Counted from the first letter of the stretch, positions 8,317 through 15,798 are shown. The stretch: DNA of 21,703 bases from an uncultured Lachnospiraceae bacterium (GCA_910586585.1 CAJUKA010000073.1:1-21703), one strand, 5' to 3'. Notes: generated by a model from the sequence alone, not told the origin. A program made the numbers and translations.

Positions 8317-8367
8317 ATGACATGGTCTTTGCAATCTGATAGTAAAACGCCCTTGGCTACATCGTAA
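8317..8367 (+). pseudogene. Possible remnant of a second permease start (16 codons)
   Basis: GGGAGGGG (8302-8309) precedes ATG 8317, which opens MTWSLQSDSKTPLATS and stops. The intact permease begins MTWPFEND behind a similar ribosome binding site, and ATGACATGG is identical in both. The simplest reading is that a tandem second permease was deleted, leaving only its first codons. A genuine 16-residue peptide upstream of the AgrC-like system is possible but less likely. Confidence 0.35.
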
Positions 8368-8408
8368 TGCATTTTACGGCAACAGATAAACATTTCACAG
8401 CAATCAAA

Positions 8409-8437
8409 TTGTTTTGGCATTGCTGACAGGCTATAAT
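8409..8437 (+). promoter_or_regulatory. Promoter of the LytTR regulator/kinase operon
   Basis: TTGTTT (8409-8414) and a perfect TATAAT (8432-8437) are separated by 17 bp. Transcription would begin near 8444, so the large hairpin at 8450-8488 would sit at the very 5' end of the mRNA. No clear LytTR direct repeats were seen upstream. Confidence 0.65.
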
Positions 8438-8449
8438 AAGATGTTTGTA

Positions 8450-8488
8450 TATGTCAGCGGCAGAAGTGTATCTTTTGCCGCTGACATA
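8450..8488 (+). promoter_or_regulatory. Strong 5'-leader hairpin before the LytTR regulator
   Basis: TATGTCAGCGGCA (8450-8462) is perfectly complementary to TGCCGCTGACATA (8476-8488). Pairing continues inward (one G-U, then AAG/CTT) to a TGTAT loop, about 17 bp in all. There is no T-tract on either strand, so it is not a normal intrinsic terminator. It ends 7 bases before the GAGGAGGT ribosome binding site (8496-8503). It may stabilise the mRNA 5' end, control translation or bind a regulator as DNA. Confidence 0.75.
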
Positions 8489-8509
8489 GAATGATGAGGA
8501 GGTAACGCA

Positions 8510-9226
8510 TTGATCCGTATTGCAATCTGTGATGATGAAAAACATATGTCTGATCATATAAGGTCTTTTGTTTCTGGTTTCTTTCATAAAAAGAATCGGG
8601 AGATCAGCCTCCGTATGTTTTCCAGCGGCGAAGAGCTGTTAAGCTACAATGGGCAGATTGATATTCTGTTTCTGGATATCCAGATGAAGGACATGGACGG
8701 TATGGAAACGGCAAGGAAACTGAGGGCGAATCAGTTCCGGGGCTTTCTGGTATTCATTACGGTACTCAGAGAGATGGTGTTCCAGTCTTTTGAGGTACAG
8801 GCCTACGACTATCTGGTCAAGCCGGTGGATAAAAACCAGTTTGAAAAGACGATGGAGCGCCTTTATGCTTCCATGCAGAACGCCAGCGAAGACAGCCTGC
8901 TGGTGCAAAAGGGATATGAGGGGCGCATCATTGCAAAGGATCAAATTATCTTCTGTGAGATCATAGACAGAAAAATATATCTGAACCTGACTTCCGGCGA
9001 GGTTGTTGATTATTATGAACGGATTGAAAATCTGGAAACAAAGCTGGACAACCGTTTTTACCGGTGCCATAGGAGCTATCTTATCAATCTGAAGCATTTA
9101 AAAGGCTATAAAAACGGGACTGCCTATATGGATAATGGCAAAGAGATTCCTGTATCACGGCTGCGGAGCAGGGAGTTCTCCGGCGTTGTTCTGCAATACA
9201 TGAAGAACAATTGTGGAGGCTGGTAA
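8510..9226 (+). CDS. LytTR-family response regulator (AgrA-like)
   Basis: A 238-residue protein starting at TTG 8510, with GAGGAGGT at 8496-8503. The receiver domain has D8-D9, phosphoacceptor D56 (FLDIQMKDMDG), T84 and K104. The C-terminal LytTR DNA-binding domain (about 130-235) shows IIFCEIIDRKIYLNL, RCHRSYLINLKHL and IPVSRLRSREF. It is followed after one base by an AgrC-like kinase, so the two form a quorum- or peptide-responsive system. No AgrB/AgrD-like peptide processing pair is nearby, so the signal is unknown. Candidate targets are the coiled-coil genes downstream. Confidence 0.93.
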   Translation: MIRIAICDDEKHMSDHIRSFVSGFFHKKNREISLRMFSSGEELLSYNGQIDILFLDIQMKDMDGMETARKLRANQFRGFLVFITVLREMVFQSFEVQAYDYLVKPVDKNQFEKTMERLYASMQNASEDSLLVQKGYEGRIIAKDQIIFCEIIDRKIYLNLTSGEVVDYYERIENLETKLDNRFYRCHRSYLINLKHLKGYKNGTAYMDNGKEIPVSRLRSREFSGVVLQYMKNNCGGW

Positions 9227-9227
9227 C

Positions 9228-10565
9228 ATGGACGAGTATTTAGATTTTTTTAATAGATACATTATGGGCGTGGTTGAGATGTCCTTCCAGTTTTATTTTC
9301 TGGTAAAGATCCTGAGAAAGAAACTATGGCTTCCGTTTTCTTTTCTGTTTGGAGTATGCGCGGTGATTGTCACTAGCTTTCTTTCAGTTGGCACGGTGAC
9401 TGGCTTCGTGGCGATTGTATTTCTTCTTACGGTATGTGAGATTTTGGTCTGCCATGCGGATTTTAAGCCTTCCCTCCTGTATGCGACTCTGACAACTGAG
9501 ATCATGCTGCTCTGCTATGGGATTGTGAAATCTCTGATCGGTCTGTTATACGCATGGCTGACATATTTTTTCTATGATACGGCTGGTATTGCGGTCATGC
9601 TGGTCAGCGAGGCCGCGTCCCTTTTGCTGACAGGGGTTTGTTACTATATGGTGTATCGCTATTTTTCCAGGGATGTTTTTTATACCGCAGCGGAAATGCA
9701 GCAAATGTTTCTGGTTTTCATTCCGATCCTGATGATCTTTATTATGAGTGAGTATATTAATACGCTTTCATTTGATTACCGGTATATGGTCTTAAAGGAG
9801 GACGGATCTTTCGAGTATCTGCTCAGTCACTGGCAGCTGCTTGCAATGCATCTTTTGGGACTTTTAAGCCTGTTCTGCATTCTGTTCTCTTATAAGAAAC
9901 TGCAGCAAAATTTCCGCCTCAGCACTGAAATTTCACTGTTGGAACAGGAAGAACATTCCCTGAACCGGTATGTGGAGGAAGCGAAGGCTCGTTACGATGA
10001 AACAAAGTCGTTCCGCCATGACATCAGGAACCACATCGCGGTGGTGAAAAATCTTTTGCAGAGCGGGAAACTCACGGAAGCCGTAAGCTATATGGAGGAT
10101 ATGGACGATATGGCGGAAAAAATGTCATTCCCCTGCAGTACCAATAACCCAGTAGTGGATATTTTGGTGGGAAACAAACTGGGAATTGCAAAAAGCATGG
10201 GGATCGACGCGGACTGTTCCCTCCTTCTGCCATACCCTTGTGACATTAAGGACATTGACATCTGCATTGTCCTGTCAAATGCATTGGACAATGCGATTCA
10301 TGCAGTAAAAAGTCTGGATGCCGGCATAGAAAAATATATCCGTGTGTTCGGGCGTATTCAGGGCGATTTCCTTATGATAGAAGTGGAGAACAGCTTCCAT
10401 GGAAAAGATACGTTCAAGAAAGGAACAGGCTTGTCGAATGTAAAAAAGGTAGCCGAAAAATATGGCGGCGCCATGAGCATCGAGACACAGGAGAATAAAT
10501 TTGTCCTCCATGTGTTGCTGATCCTTTCACAGCACCCAGAAGGTATTCCACAGCAAATGGATTAA
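9228..10565 (+). CDS. AgrC-like sensor histidine kinase (GHKL ATPase)
   Basis: A 445-residue protein. Residues 1-222 hold about six or seven hydrophobic helices (polytopic sensor). A coiled-coil linker (about 228-262) follows, then the H-box FRHDIRNH with H264, the N-box NALDNAIHAV (N351, N355) and the G-box KGTGLSN (398-404). The HDxxNH H-box and the divergent GHKL domain are those of the AgrC/HPK10 kinases that sense peptides. ATG 9228 follows GGAGG (9215-9219). A GTG at 9213 is in frame but overlaps the regulator. Forms a pair with the LytTR regulator. Confidence 0.92.
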   Translation: MDEYLDFFNRYIMGVVEMSFQFYFLVKILRKKLWLPFSFLFGVCAVIVTSFLSVGTVTGFVAIVFLLTVCEILVCHADFKPSLLYATLTTEIMLLCYGIVKSLIGLLYAWLTYFFYDTAGIAVMLVSEAASLLLTGVCYYMVYRYFSRDVFYTAAEMQQMFLVFIPILMIFIMSEYINTLSFDYRYMVLKEDGSFEYLLSHWQLLAMHLLGLLSLFCILFSYKKLQQNFRLSTEISLLEQEEHSLNRYVEEAKARYDETKSFRHDIRNHIAVVKNLLQSGKLTEAVSYMEDMDDMAEKMSFPCSTNNPVVDILVGNKLGIAKSMGIDADCSLLLPYPCDIKDIDICIVLSNALDNAIHAVKSLDAGIEKYIRVFGRIQGDFLMIEVENSFHGKDTFKKGTGLSNVKKVAEKYGGAMSIETQENKFVLHVLLILSQHPEGIPQQMD

Positions 10566-10675
10566 CGTGTTACGTTCTCCGGTCGAAAAAGAAAAAGGAA
10601 GCCATCTATTGGGGTGGCTCAAAGCGACATCTACGAAGTCGTCTGACAATATTAAATTAAAGGAGGAACATGCTT

Positions 10676-11245
10676 ATGGCAATGCAGGTGAATGGAAACT
10701 ATGAACATTCCAGAACTGACTACGCAGAAAGGGTGAAGGAAAAACAGGCCGCTGAGAGGGCGGAAAAAGCAAAGGAAGCAGAGAAGGCTGCAGAGGAGAA
10801 AAAATCCGGCAAGCTGTCTGAACCACAGGATGAATACATCAGCAGTGAAAAATCGGGAAAAAAGCCTACAGGACTGTACTGGGTAGGCAAGGACGAGAAC
10901 GGCAGCCGCAAAATCTTTTTTGATGACCCGAAAGCTGACCATGCAAATGGAAAGGATGACCGTTCCAGGGAAGGCGAAGATGGAAAAGAACCGAAGGTAA
11001 GCGGGGGCAGCCAGGGTGAGCCGGAGGAGAAATGTGTCACAAATACGGATAAAGTTGACAGAGAAATCAAAATGCTGAAAGAGAAAAAGCAGCAGCTGGA
11101 ACAGCAGATCCAGTCGGCTTCTGGAGATGAAAAGAAAATCCGGGAGTTGGAGAAAAAGCTGGCGCAGGTAGAAAACGAGTTAAGCCAGAAAGACAATGAT
11201 ACCTACAGGCGGCAGAATGCTTCTGTATCAGAAGTACCACAATAA
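10676..11245 (+). CDS. Charged coiled-coil protein, FlxA-like C-terminus, unknown function
   Basis: A 189-residue hydrophilic protein with no signal peptide or membrane segment. The N-terminus reads MAMQVNGNYEHSRTDY. Residues about 18-45 are Ala/Glu/Lys-rich helix, the centre is polar with one motif GLYWVGKDENGSRKIFFDDP, and about 125-175 is a coiled coil resembling FlxA-like proteins. ATG 10676 has the best spacing (9 nt) to AGGAGG (10661-10666); ATG 10670 is also in frame. It lies 110 bp after the AgrC-like kinase with a strong ribosome binding site and ends at a good terminator, so it may be the end of that operon. Function unknown. Confidence 0.75.
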   Translation: MAMQVNGNYEHSRTDYAERVKEKQAAERAEKAKEAEKAAEEKKSGKLSEPQDEYISSEKSGKKPTGLYWVGKDENGSRKIFFDDPKADHANGKDDRSREGEDGKEPKVSGGSQGEPEEKCVTNTDKVDREIKMLKEKKQQLEQQIQSASGDEKKIRELEKKLAQVENELSQKDNDTYRRQNASVSEVPQ

Positions 11246-11273
11246 AAGAGATTTAAGTTTTTAGTGTGGTATC

Positions 11274-11319
11274 AATACCGGAAGATGGTGGCGAATGCGT
11301 ACTGTTTTCCGGTATTTTT
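11274..11319 (+). terminator. Rho-independent terminator
   Basis: AATACCGGAA (11274-11283) pairs perfectly with TTCCGGTATT (11307-11316), and the run TTTTT (11315-11319) closes it. The loop is long (23 nt). It ends the LytTR/kinase/coiled-coil transcript. Confidence 0.7.
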
Positions 11320-11387
11320 GAAATCACAGCATCATTTGAATTTCTTAAAAAGGATTGTGACAGGAAAAATTCAAAGGAGGGACAATT

Positions 11388-11891
11388 ATGCATGCGAAAA
11401 CGATGGAAGGTCTTGCAGGGGCAAGCATGAGTATGAAGTTACTGAATACACCCTTCCGTGTCTATAAAGACGCAGAACGGAGAGGCGATACAGCCGTTAT
11501 GGAGCGGGCAATGGGGTATGTCGGGGACTTTGCAGAGAAGGCAGAGGATTACCAGAAGACAACTGAAAAAGGAATGAAGGAGGATGCAAAGGAGGCAAGA
11601 GAAAAAGCGAAAGCAGAGCAGGAAAACGCTATTCAGAAACGCAGGGAACAGCGCGAGGAGTTGGAAAAGAGGATAGAGGAAAAACGTAAGGGGGATACGG
11701 ATGCGATCAGCATCAGCGAAAGTGAGAAGGCTACATTGGATGGGAAGACTGATTCTGTTCAGACTGGTGCAAACAACGACATCTTTGTAGAAGAAACAGC
11801 GGATGCTATTAAGATGGAACCTGTAATTTATACGAAAACTGGGGAAGCATCAAAATCGGAATCTGGCATGAACCTTTCTGTTTTGGTATAG
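11388..11891 (+). CDS. Highly charged helical protein of unknown function
   Basis: A 167-residue soluble protein. A conserved-looking N-terminus (MHAKTMEGLAGASMSMKLL, then a VMERAMGYVGDFAEKA helix) is followed by a Lys/Glu/Arg coiled coil (about 55-105) and an acidic, low-complexity tail. Its start has an excellent AAGGAGG (11374-11380, 7 nt away). It is separated from the previous coiled-coil gene by a terminator, yet the two share composition and order, which suggests functional pairing. I do not recognise the family. A cytoplasmic scaffold or a substrate of a non-classical exporter are guesses. Confidence 0.7.
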   Translation: MHAKTMEGLAGASMSMKLLNTPFRVYKDAERRGDTAVMERAMGYVGDFAEKAEDYQKTTEKGMKEDAKEAREKAKAEQENAIQKRREQREELEKRIEEKRKGDTDAISISESEKATLDGKTDSVQTGANNDIFVEETADAIKMEPVIYTKTGEASKSESGMNLSVLV

Positions 11892-11931
11892 GGATCAATG
11901 CGTTAGGCTGCAGCTTTGGAAAGGAAATAAA

Positions 11932-12360
11932 ATGAATCAGAAAAAATGGCTTCGTATCGGATCGATTTACTCAATTATATATACAGTGGTAACATTGTTG
12001 AACAGTGTTTTGTACCTTTGTAATGGTGTTTATGAAGACCCAAGCGGCAACTGGCATGAATTAGACAGGGCTATGATCCTCCTGATTGGAATAGCTGCAT
12101 TTGAGCTGTGCACAAATCTGCCTGTTAAGCCATTGGTTCTTAGATATTTGACTGCCTATATTCCCTCTCTGCTGCTGGCGTTCGCGTATGTCTGGTTTAG
12201 CGGACTGCGGGAACCTTTGGCAAAAACTGCATACAGAGATATTTGGTTTAACTTTACAGGCCTTTTTGTGCTGTTATGTATCATCAATACTGCCGTTTAT
12301 GTTTTTCAGAAAAAAAGAGGGCAGGAAGGAAAAGGTAAAAGGAATGATAGAAGCTGTTAA
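11932..12360 (+). CDS. Four-helix integral membrane protein, unknown
   Basis: A 142-residue protein with four hydrophobic segments (about residues 10-30, 45-62, 70-90, 105-125) and a Lys/Arg-rich cytoplasmic end (KKRGQEGKGKRNDRS). AAAGGAAA lies just before the ATG. Its last 17 bases overlap the start of another small membrane protein, so the two are probably co-translated and may interact. No known family motif is visible. Confidence 0.65.
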   Translation: MNQKKWLRIGSIYSIIYTVVTLLNSVLYLCNGVYEDPSGNWHELDRAMILLIGIAAFELCTNLPVKPLVLRYLTAYIPSLLLAFAYVWFSGLREPLAKTAYRDIWFNFTGLFVLLCIINTAVYVFQKKRGQEGKGKRNDRSC

Positions 12361-12520
12361 TAAATTTATTCCGATTTTTGTAGGATTACTTCTTATACTG
12401 CGCGGTTTGCTTTGGATTGTCGATGGAAAAAATGGAAACAAGAGAAGCTATTATTTTGGTATAGCAGCCATTGTGGTAGGAATCATCATGTTTGTGACCG
12501 TGTTTTTTCAGGTTCTGTAA
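12344..12520 (+). CDS. 58-residue two-helix membrane protein
   Basis: Starts at ATG 12344 behind AAAAGG and reads MIEAVNKFIPIFVGLLLILR, with helices at about 7-25 and 36-57 joined by a basic loop (DGKNGNKRS). It is in a different frame from the upstream membrane gene and overlaps its last 17 bases. The open frame extends back to 12188 inside that gene, but the later start gives a sensible membrane protein. Function unknown. Confidence 0.55.
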   Translation: MIEAVNKFIPIFVGLLLILRGLLWIVDGKNGNKRSYYFGIAAIVVGIIMFVTVFFQVL

Positions 12521-12534
12521 AGTGGAACATAGAT

Positions 12535-12553
12535 TCAGAAAATTCTGATTTTT
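12535..12553 (+). terminator. Weak terminator-like hairpin
   Basis: TCAGA/TCTGA stem (12535-12539, 12544-12548) with an AAAT loop, followed by TTTTT. Only five base pairs and AU-rich, so it may be leaky or coincidental. Confidence 0.35.
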
Positions 12554-12576
12554 GTTATCATTAGAGGAGAATGGCA

Positions 12577-12783
12577 ATGAGTAAATACAATGCTTTGTGG
12601 GAATATGTACAGAAAAGTGGAAAAGAATCTTTTCAGTTGACCTTTGAGGAGATTCAGATGATTGCGGGGGTGCCGATTGACCACTCTTTCCTGAAATATA
12701 AGAAAGAACTTGCGGAATATGGCTGGCAGGTCGGGAAAATATCCATGAAAGAGCAGACAATATTCTTTCATAAGGTTGACTGA
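12577..12783 (+). CDS. Conserved small hypothetical protein (DUF7662-like)
   Basis: A 68-residue soluble protein: MSKYNALWEYVQKSGKESF, then LTFEEIQMIAGVPIDHSFL and a C-terminal KYKKELAEYGWQVGKISMKEQTIFF in three pieces. The pattern Y-x-x-LW-x-Y, then LTF-EI-xx-I-x-G, resembles small proteins in Firmicutes and DUF7662, thought to be nucleic-acid- or toxin-antitoxin-associated, but this is uncertain. GAGGAGA (12564-12570) fits ATG 12577 (6 nt) better than ATG 12571. It stands alone, with its own spacing from both neighbours. Confidence 0.7.
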   Translation: MSKYNALWEYVQKSGKESFQLTFEEIQMIAGVPIDHSFLKYKKELAEYGWQVGKISMKEQTIFFHKVD

Positions 12784-12839
12784 GCACTTCCGTTTTCTGG
12801 GAAACACAAATTACAATCGGTATCTTGGGAGGTAATCAT

Positions 12840-13325
12840 ATGGCAGATATGCTGGTTAAACTATATAATATTCCTTGTTCACACGACATAGAAGAAAATT
12901 TATCCAAAAGTGGTATCAGAATCAAAAAAGCATTAGCGCCTGACAGGAGTAAAATCATTGCTTTCTCCAGGATATGTGCAAAAGATGATTATTCAGATGA
13001 AGTGCGGGCCGCTTTTTCTAATAACCCTGTCACCTGTTATATTGCGACTAGAGAAAAAGAACTTATCGGTTTCGCATGTTATGAGGCGACATGCAGAAAT
13101 TTTTTCGGCCCTATGGCTGTGTTGGAAAGTGAAAGAAAAAAGGGTGTAGGGAAAGCCTTGCTGTTAATGGCTCTGGAATCCATGCGGGAACTTGGCTATG
13201 CGTATGCAATTATTGGATGGCCCACAAACTCCGCCGTCAGATTTTATAAAAAATGTGTGGATGCGATTATGATTGATGAAAACTCTTCGGGTGTATATAA
13301 ACGAATGATTGAGGTTGATGAATAG
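12840..13325 (+). CDS. GNAT-family N-acetyltransferase
   Basis: A 161-residue acetyltransferase. The acetyl-CoA pyrophosphate loop (motif A) is ESERKKGVGKALL, followed by MALESMRELGYAYAIIG and a typical NSAVRFYKKC helix (motif B). TGGGAGGT (12826-12833) is 6 nt before ATG 12840. The open frame back to TTG 12825 is not needed. The substrate is unknown: small-molecule, antibiotic or protein N-termini are all possible. It is intact, in contrast to several of the GNAT copies further right. Confidence 0.88.
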   Translation: MADMLVKLYNIPCSHDIEENLSKSGIRIKKALAPDRSKIIAFSRICAKDDYSDEVRAAFSNNPVTCYIATREKELIGFACYEATCRNFFGPMAVLESERKKGVGKALLLMALESMRELGYAYAIIGWPTNSAVRFYKKCVDAIMIDENSSGVYKRMIEVDE

Positions 13326-13416
13326 AACGAGGAGTGAAGACTTTAAAAGCGGATAAGACAATCAGTGATTTGGAAAAAAGAAGTCAACATAGGAAATACT
13401 TGTGGAGGTATGAAAA

Positions 13417-13764
13417 GTGTATTATTTACTGGTGCTAAATTTAATTATGCCATTTGTAATGGTTTCAGTGGGATATACCTTTAAGAAACATCCTGCATCC
13501 GACATGGATCCAAATAATGGATATAACACACCAACTTCACGAAAAACAAGGGAACATTGGGAGTATGCACAAAGTATTGCGCCCGATATTTTTATATCTT
13601 TCGGAAAAGCTTTGGGGCTAATCGAGATTGTATTAAGCGTAGCGATGTATTTATTTCATAGTTCAATTCATGAGATTTTATGTGTTGGAGTTTTTTTAGG
13701 AATGGGGTTCTTGTTTTGGGGATTTTATAAAACTGATTTGGAAATAGAAAAGAAATTTATGTAA
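13417..13764 (+). CDS. SdpI-family membrane protein
   Basis: A 115-residue protein starting at GTG 13417, 8 nt after GGAGG (13404-13408). ATG 13410 is too close to that site and in another frame. Three hydrophobic stretches (about 2-20, 60-78, 85-103) surround the polar signature NNGYNTPTSRKTREHWEYAQ, the G-Y-x-T-P-x-S and W-x-x-A pattern of the SdpI family. In Bacillus, SdpI gives immunity to the SDP toxin. No toxin genes are visible here, so immunity or stress resistance is inferred only from the family. Confidence 0.8.
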   Translation: MYYLLVLNLIMPFVMVSVGYTFKKHPASDMDPNNGYNTPTSRKTREHWEYAQSIAPDIFISFGKALGLIEIVLSVAMYLFHSSIHEILCVGVFLGMGFLFWGFYKTDLEIEKKFM

Positions 13765-13766
13765 GA

Positions 13767-14170
13767 GATAAATCAGAGTTATTTGTTTTGATAGATGGGT
13801 ACTTGCAGGTTCCGAAGAAAAAGGAACGCCCTTCTGCGGAAAACCTGCGTGGAACCTATGAGGAAATGTATTCTAACTGGAAAAACAAGATGGCCGAGGC
13901 AGCAGGCAGAGACGATGTGTATTCTTCCTTTATGAATTTATTGTCTTTATAGTGGATGTTCTGTGAGATTACAGAATATATCGCAGTGGATGGCTTTGAA
14001 ATTATGGATAAATTTAATCCCAAAATCTGGAGGAAAATGTGGATATCTTCAATCAGGCTCTGAATAAGTATCTTGCAGAATATGAAAAAGTGGGAATTCG
14101 TCCAAGGTATTTTGAGAGCATGACAGAATTTATTGAGAGTTACAACAAAGAAATTTCTGAAGAAATATAA
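13767..14170 (+). pseudogene. Decayed gene, nucleotidyltransferase-like C-terminus?
   Basis: An in-frame reading starts DKSELFVLIDGYLQVPKKK, continues RGTYEEMYSNWKNKMAEA, meets TAG (13950-13952), continues MFCEITEYIAVDGFEIMDKF in the same frame, then needs a frame change near 14025 (NPK to LEENVDIF) to go on ALNKYLAEYEKVGIRPRYF and end at TAA 14168. One nonsense codon and one single-base deletion explain the breaks. There is no start or N-terminal domain. The helical C-terminus resembles that of nucleotidyltransferase-type proteins, but I cannot name the family. Confidence 0.7.
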
Positions 14171-14209
14171 AGAGAAATCGAAATTTTCGCACTGCAAGGA
14201 GAAATTGTG

Positions 14210-14935
14210 ATGGCGGGATACACAAATAAGTTGAAACTCACGTTATGGGTTTCTGTCGTATATGTTTTATCGGTTATATGCTATGTACCTACATTGTTAG
14301 AACAGAACGGAATTATCATTCCCAATGGATTATTGTACGTAAAATACTTATATGTGTGCATCCCCGCTATAGCTGCTGTTTTTCTGCTGGTTTGCGAGCA
14401 GAATATCAAGGTGTACTTTTTACAGATGTTTTCAGGGAAAATAACAATCAAATATATTTTAATAGGGGTTATATGTATGGCTGTAGGTATATTTGGTTCT
14501 TATTGCTATTCGTTCATAGTGAAAACTGACGTATTTAAAAATACATATTCGACAGTAATATCCCTATTAACAAGCTGTATATACCTGCTGATAACAGCGT
14601 TTGTTGAAGAAATAGCATGGAGAGGATTTCTGCTGGAACGACTTCCTTTTAAGAAAATCAAAAGTGTTCTTTTTGTTGGTGCCGTTTGGGCAGTGTGGCA
14701 TATACCAATGTGGATAATCAGAAATTCATTGGGCATGGAACAAATTGTTTGTCTTTGTATATGGACATTACTTGTTTCCGTTGTTTTGGGAATAACCTAT
14801 TATCAATGCAGAAATATATTGCTGATTGCCATTATGCACGCAGCTTTTAATATCTGTTATTTAGCGCCAATACAATATAACATTGTTGTATTAGCGACTA
14901 TAATTTTTGTTGGTACTTTATTGTATAAAAAATAA
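14210..14935 (+). CDS. CPBP-family intramembrane metalloprotease
   Basis: A 241-residue membrane protein with about seven helices. CPBP/Abi motif 1 is E133-E134-x3-R138 (FVEEIAWRGF), motif 2 is WAVWHIPMW with H164, and motif 3 is MHAAFN with H210 and N214, so the catalytic set is complete. AAGGAG (14196-14201) is 8 nt before ATG 14210. These proteases act on membrane-bound or prenylated substrates; in Firmicutes they are often linked to bacteriocin self-immunity. A truncated second CPBP gene lies directly downstream. Confidence 0.88.
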   Translation: MAGYTNKLKLTLWVSVVYVLSVICYVPTLLEQNGIIIPNGLLYVKYLYVCIPAIAAVFLLVCEQNIKVYFLQMFSGKITIKYILIGVICMAVGIFGSYCYSFIVKTDVFKNTYSTVISLLTSCIYLLITAFVEEIAWRGFLLERLPFKKIKSVLFVGAVWAVWHIPMWIIRNSLGMEQIVCLCIWTLLVSVVLGITYYQCRNILLIAIMHAAFNICYLAPIQYNIVVLATIIFVGTLLYKK

Positions 14936-14959
14936 GACAAAAAATTTTTTACTTGATAA

Positions 14960-15229
14960 CTTCCTGCTTGTCAGGAAGCCGTATATGAAAAAGAAAATGT
15001 GCTCCATAAAGTTGTTGGGATTATCTTATTAGCGCTGATATTGAAAAAGATAAATCTTACATGGGGTGATATCGGATTTCAAAGAGACGGTTTTGTAAGC
15101 GGTATTTTGAAAGGCTTGCTATTGGGAAGCGTTTGCTTTGCCGTTTCTTTTGGATTGGAATTGGCAATTTTAGCTCTGCAAGGCAATCCGGCACATTTGG
15201 ATATATATCAGCAGTTTTTCTTTAACTAG
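14960..15229 (+). pseudogene. Truncated CPBP-like membrane protein (N-terminal part)
   Basis: An open frame from 14960 to TAG 15229 reads CQEAVYEKENVLHKVVGIIL, LTWGDIGFQRDGFVSGILKG and a hydrophobic helix, ending GNPAHLDIYQQFFFN. This resembles the N-terminal half of CPBP proteases (KKxNLxWxDIGF...LKGLLLG), before any catalytic motif. The catalytic half is absent and the sequence changes character after 15222, so a 3' deletion is likely. There is no convincing ribosome binding site; the CTTCCTG/CAGGAAG hairpin (14960-14978) sits at its beginning. Decayed. Confidence 0.6.
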
Positions 15230-15331
15230 CTCGCAGATAAAAAATACGGATTTTGTTTTCTTTCTGTTATGCGTACTATTGCAAAAAAAAGAAACGTGAA
15301 AATCCCGTTGTAGAATAAAGGAGGAGTGGTT

Positions 15332-15646
15332 CCATGAAGGGCTTGTATTCCTGTCCTCCAGAAAAAAGATGGGATTCCTTTCTGCCCCAAAATATATGAG
15401 CCATAAGGGTTTTCAGACAGCGGATACGGCAGAGCCTTATTTTGAGCTGATGTACCTGCCATTTAGGGAGGGCGCACCTCTTCCCTGGTTCCGGGATAGC
15501 GTGCGCAGGCAGGAAGATATGCCGGAGTAATATGTACCGATGCTGGAGGAGATGGCAAATCCCTTTTCTTTGACGGGCAGCTCGTGACCCATGAAATCCT
15601 GTTGGAGAAGAATTTTGATAAAATCTTAGCAGATAAAGGAGTGTGA
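15332..15646 (+). pseudogene. YoaP-like acetyltransferase C-terminal fragment, copy A, broken
   Basis: In frame from about 15332: EGLVFLSSRKKMGFLSAPKY, then HKGFQTADTAEPYFELMYLP and a stop TAA at 15529. It then resumes YVPMLEEMA and, after another break, the shared tail KFDKILADKGV-like (here NFDKILADKGV), ending TGA 15644. Compared with copy B it lacks about 42 bp after DMPE and about 90 bp after EEMA. The YoaP family is an N-terminal GNAT plus this thioredoxin-like C-terminal domain, and the GNAT half is absent. It has an extra 90 bp of 5' homology that copy B lacks. Confidence 0.75.
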
Positions 15647-15649
15647 AAA

Positions 15650-15769
15650 ATGATTCAATTAGTCAGACCAACAGAAGCAATGAAAGAACAGGCCATAGAG
15701 TTCAGACAGGAATTTTTTGAATATGGAGAACAGGCGGATATTTATAGAATTGACCTGCGGGTAATGTAA
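15650..15769 (+). pseudogene. Internally deleted GNAT, copy A (39-codon mini-ORF)
   Basis: MIQLVRPTEAMKEQAIEFRQ EFFEYGE is followed directly by QADIYRIDLRVM and TAA. The first part matches the start of the intact GNAT at 17696; the second matches its last residues (GEQADIYRIALPE). About 400 bp between them are missing, joined at a shared GGxGAA. The ribosome binding site AGGAGTGTGAAAA and ATG remain. It lacks the acetyl-CoA site and cannot be an acetyltransferase. Confidence 0.75.
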
Positions 15770-15798
15770 AATCAGTTTGGAGAGGGGATAAAGAGGAG

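Noticed and set aside
8450..8488. Hairpin as an intrinsic terminator
   Set aside because: No T-run follows on either strand, and a promoter lies just upstream in the same direction.
10566..10675. LytTR/AgrA direct repeats upstream of the coiled-coil gene
   Set aside because: I could not find two matches to the usual ACnGTT-type repeat at proper spacing here, nor before 8409.
15241..15305. Imperfect inverted repeat ACGGATTTTGTTTTC / GAAACGTGAAAATCCCGT as an IS end
   Set aside because: Several mismatches and gaps in an AT-rich stretch; no transposase is attached, so it may be chance.
15421..15436. CGGATACGGCAGAGCC, also at 18229-18244, as an attachment site
   Set aside because: In copy A it encodes part of the YoaP-like protein (ADTAEP), so it is simply a short leftover of the same gene. 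No recombinase gene or core symmetry fits.
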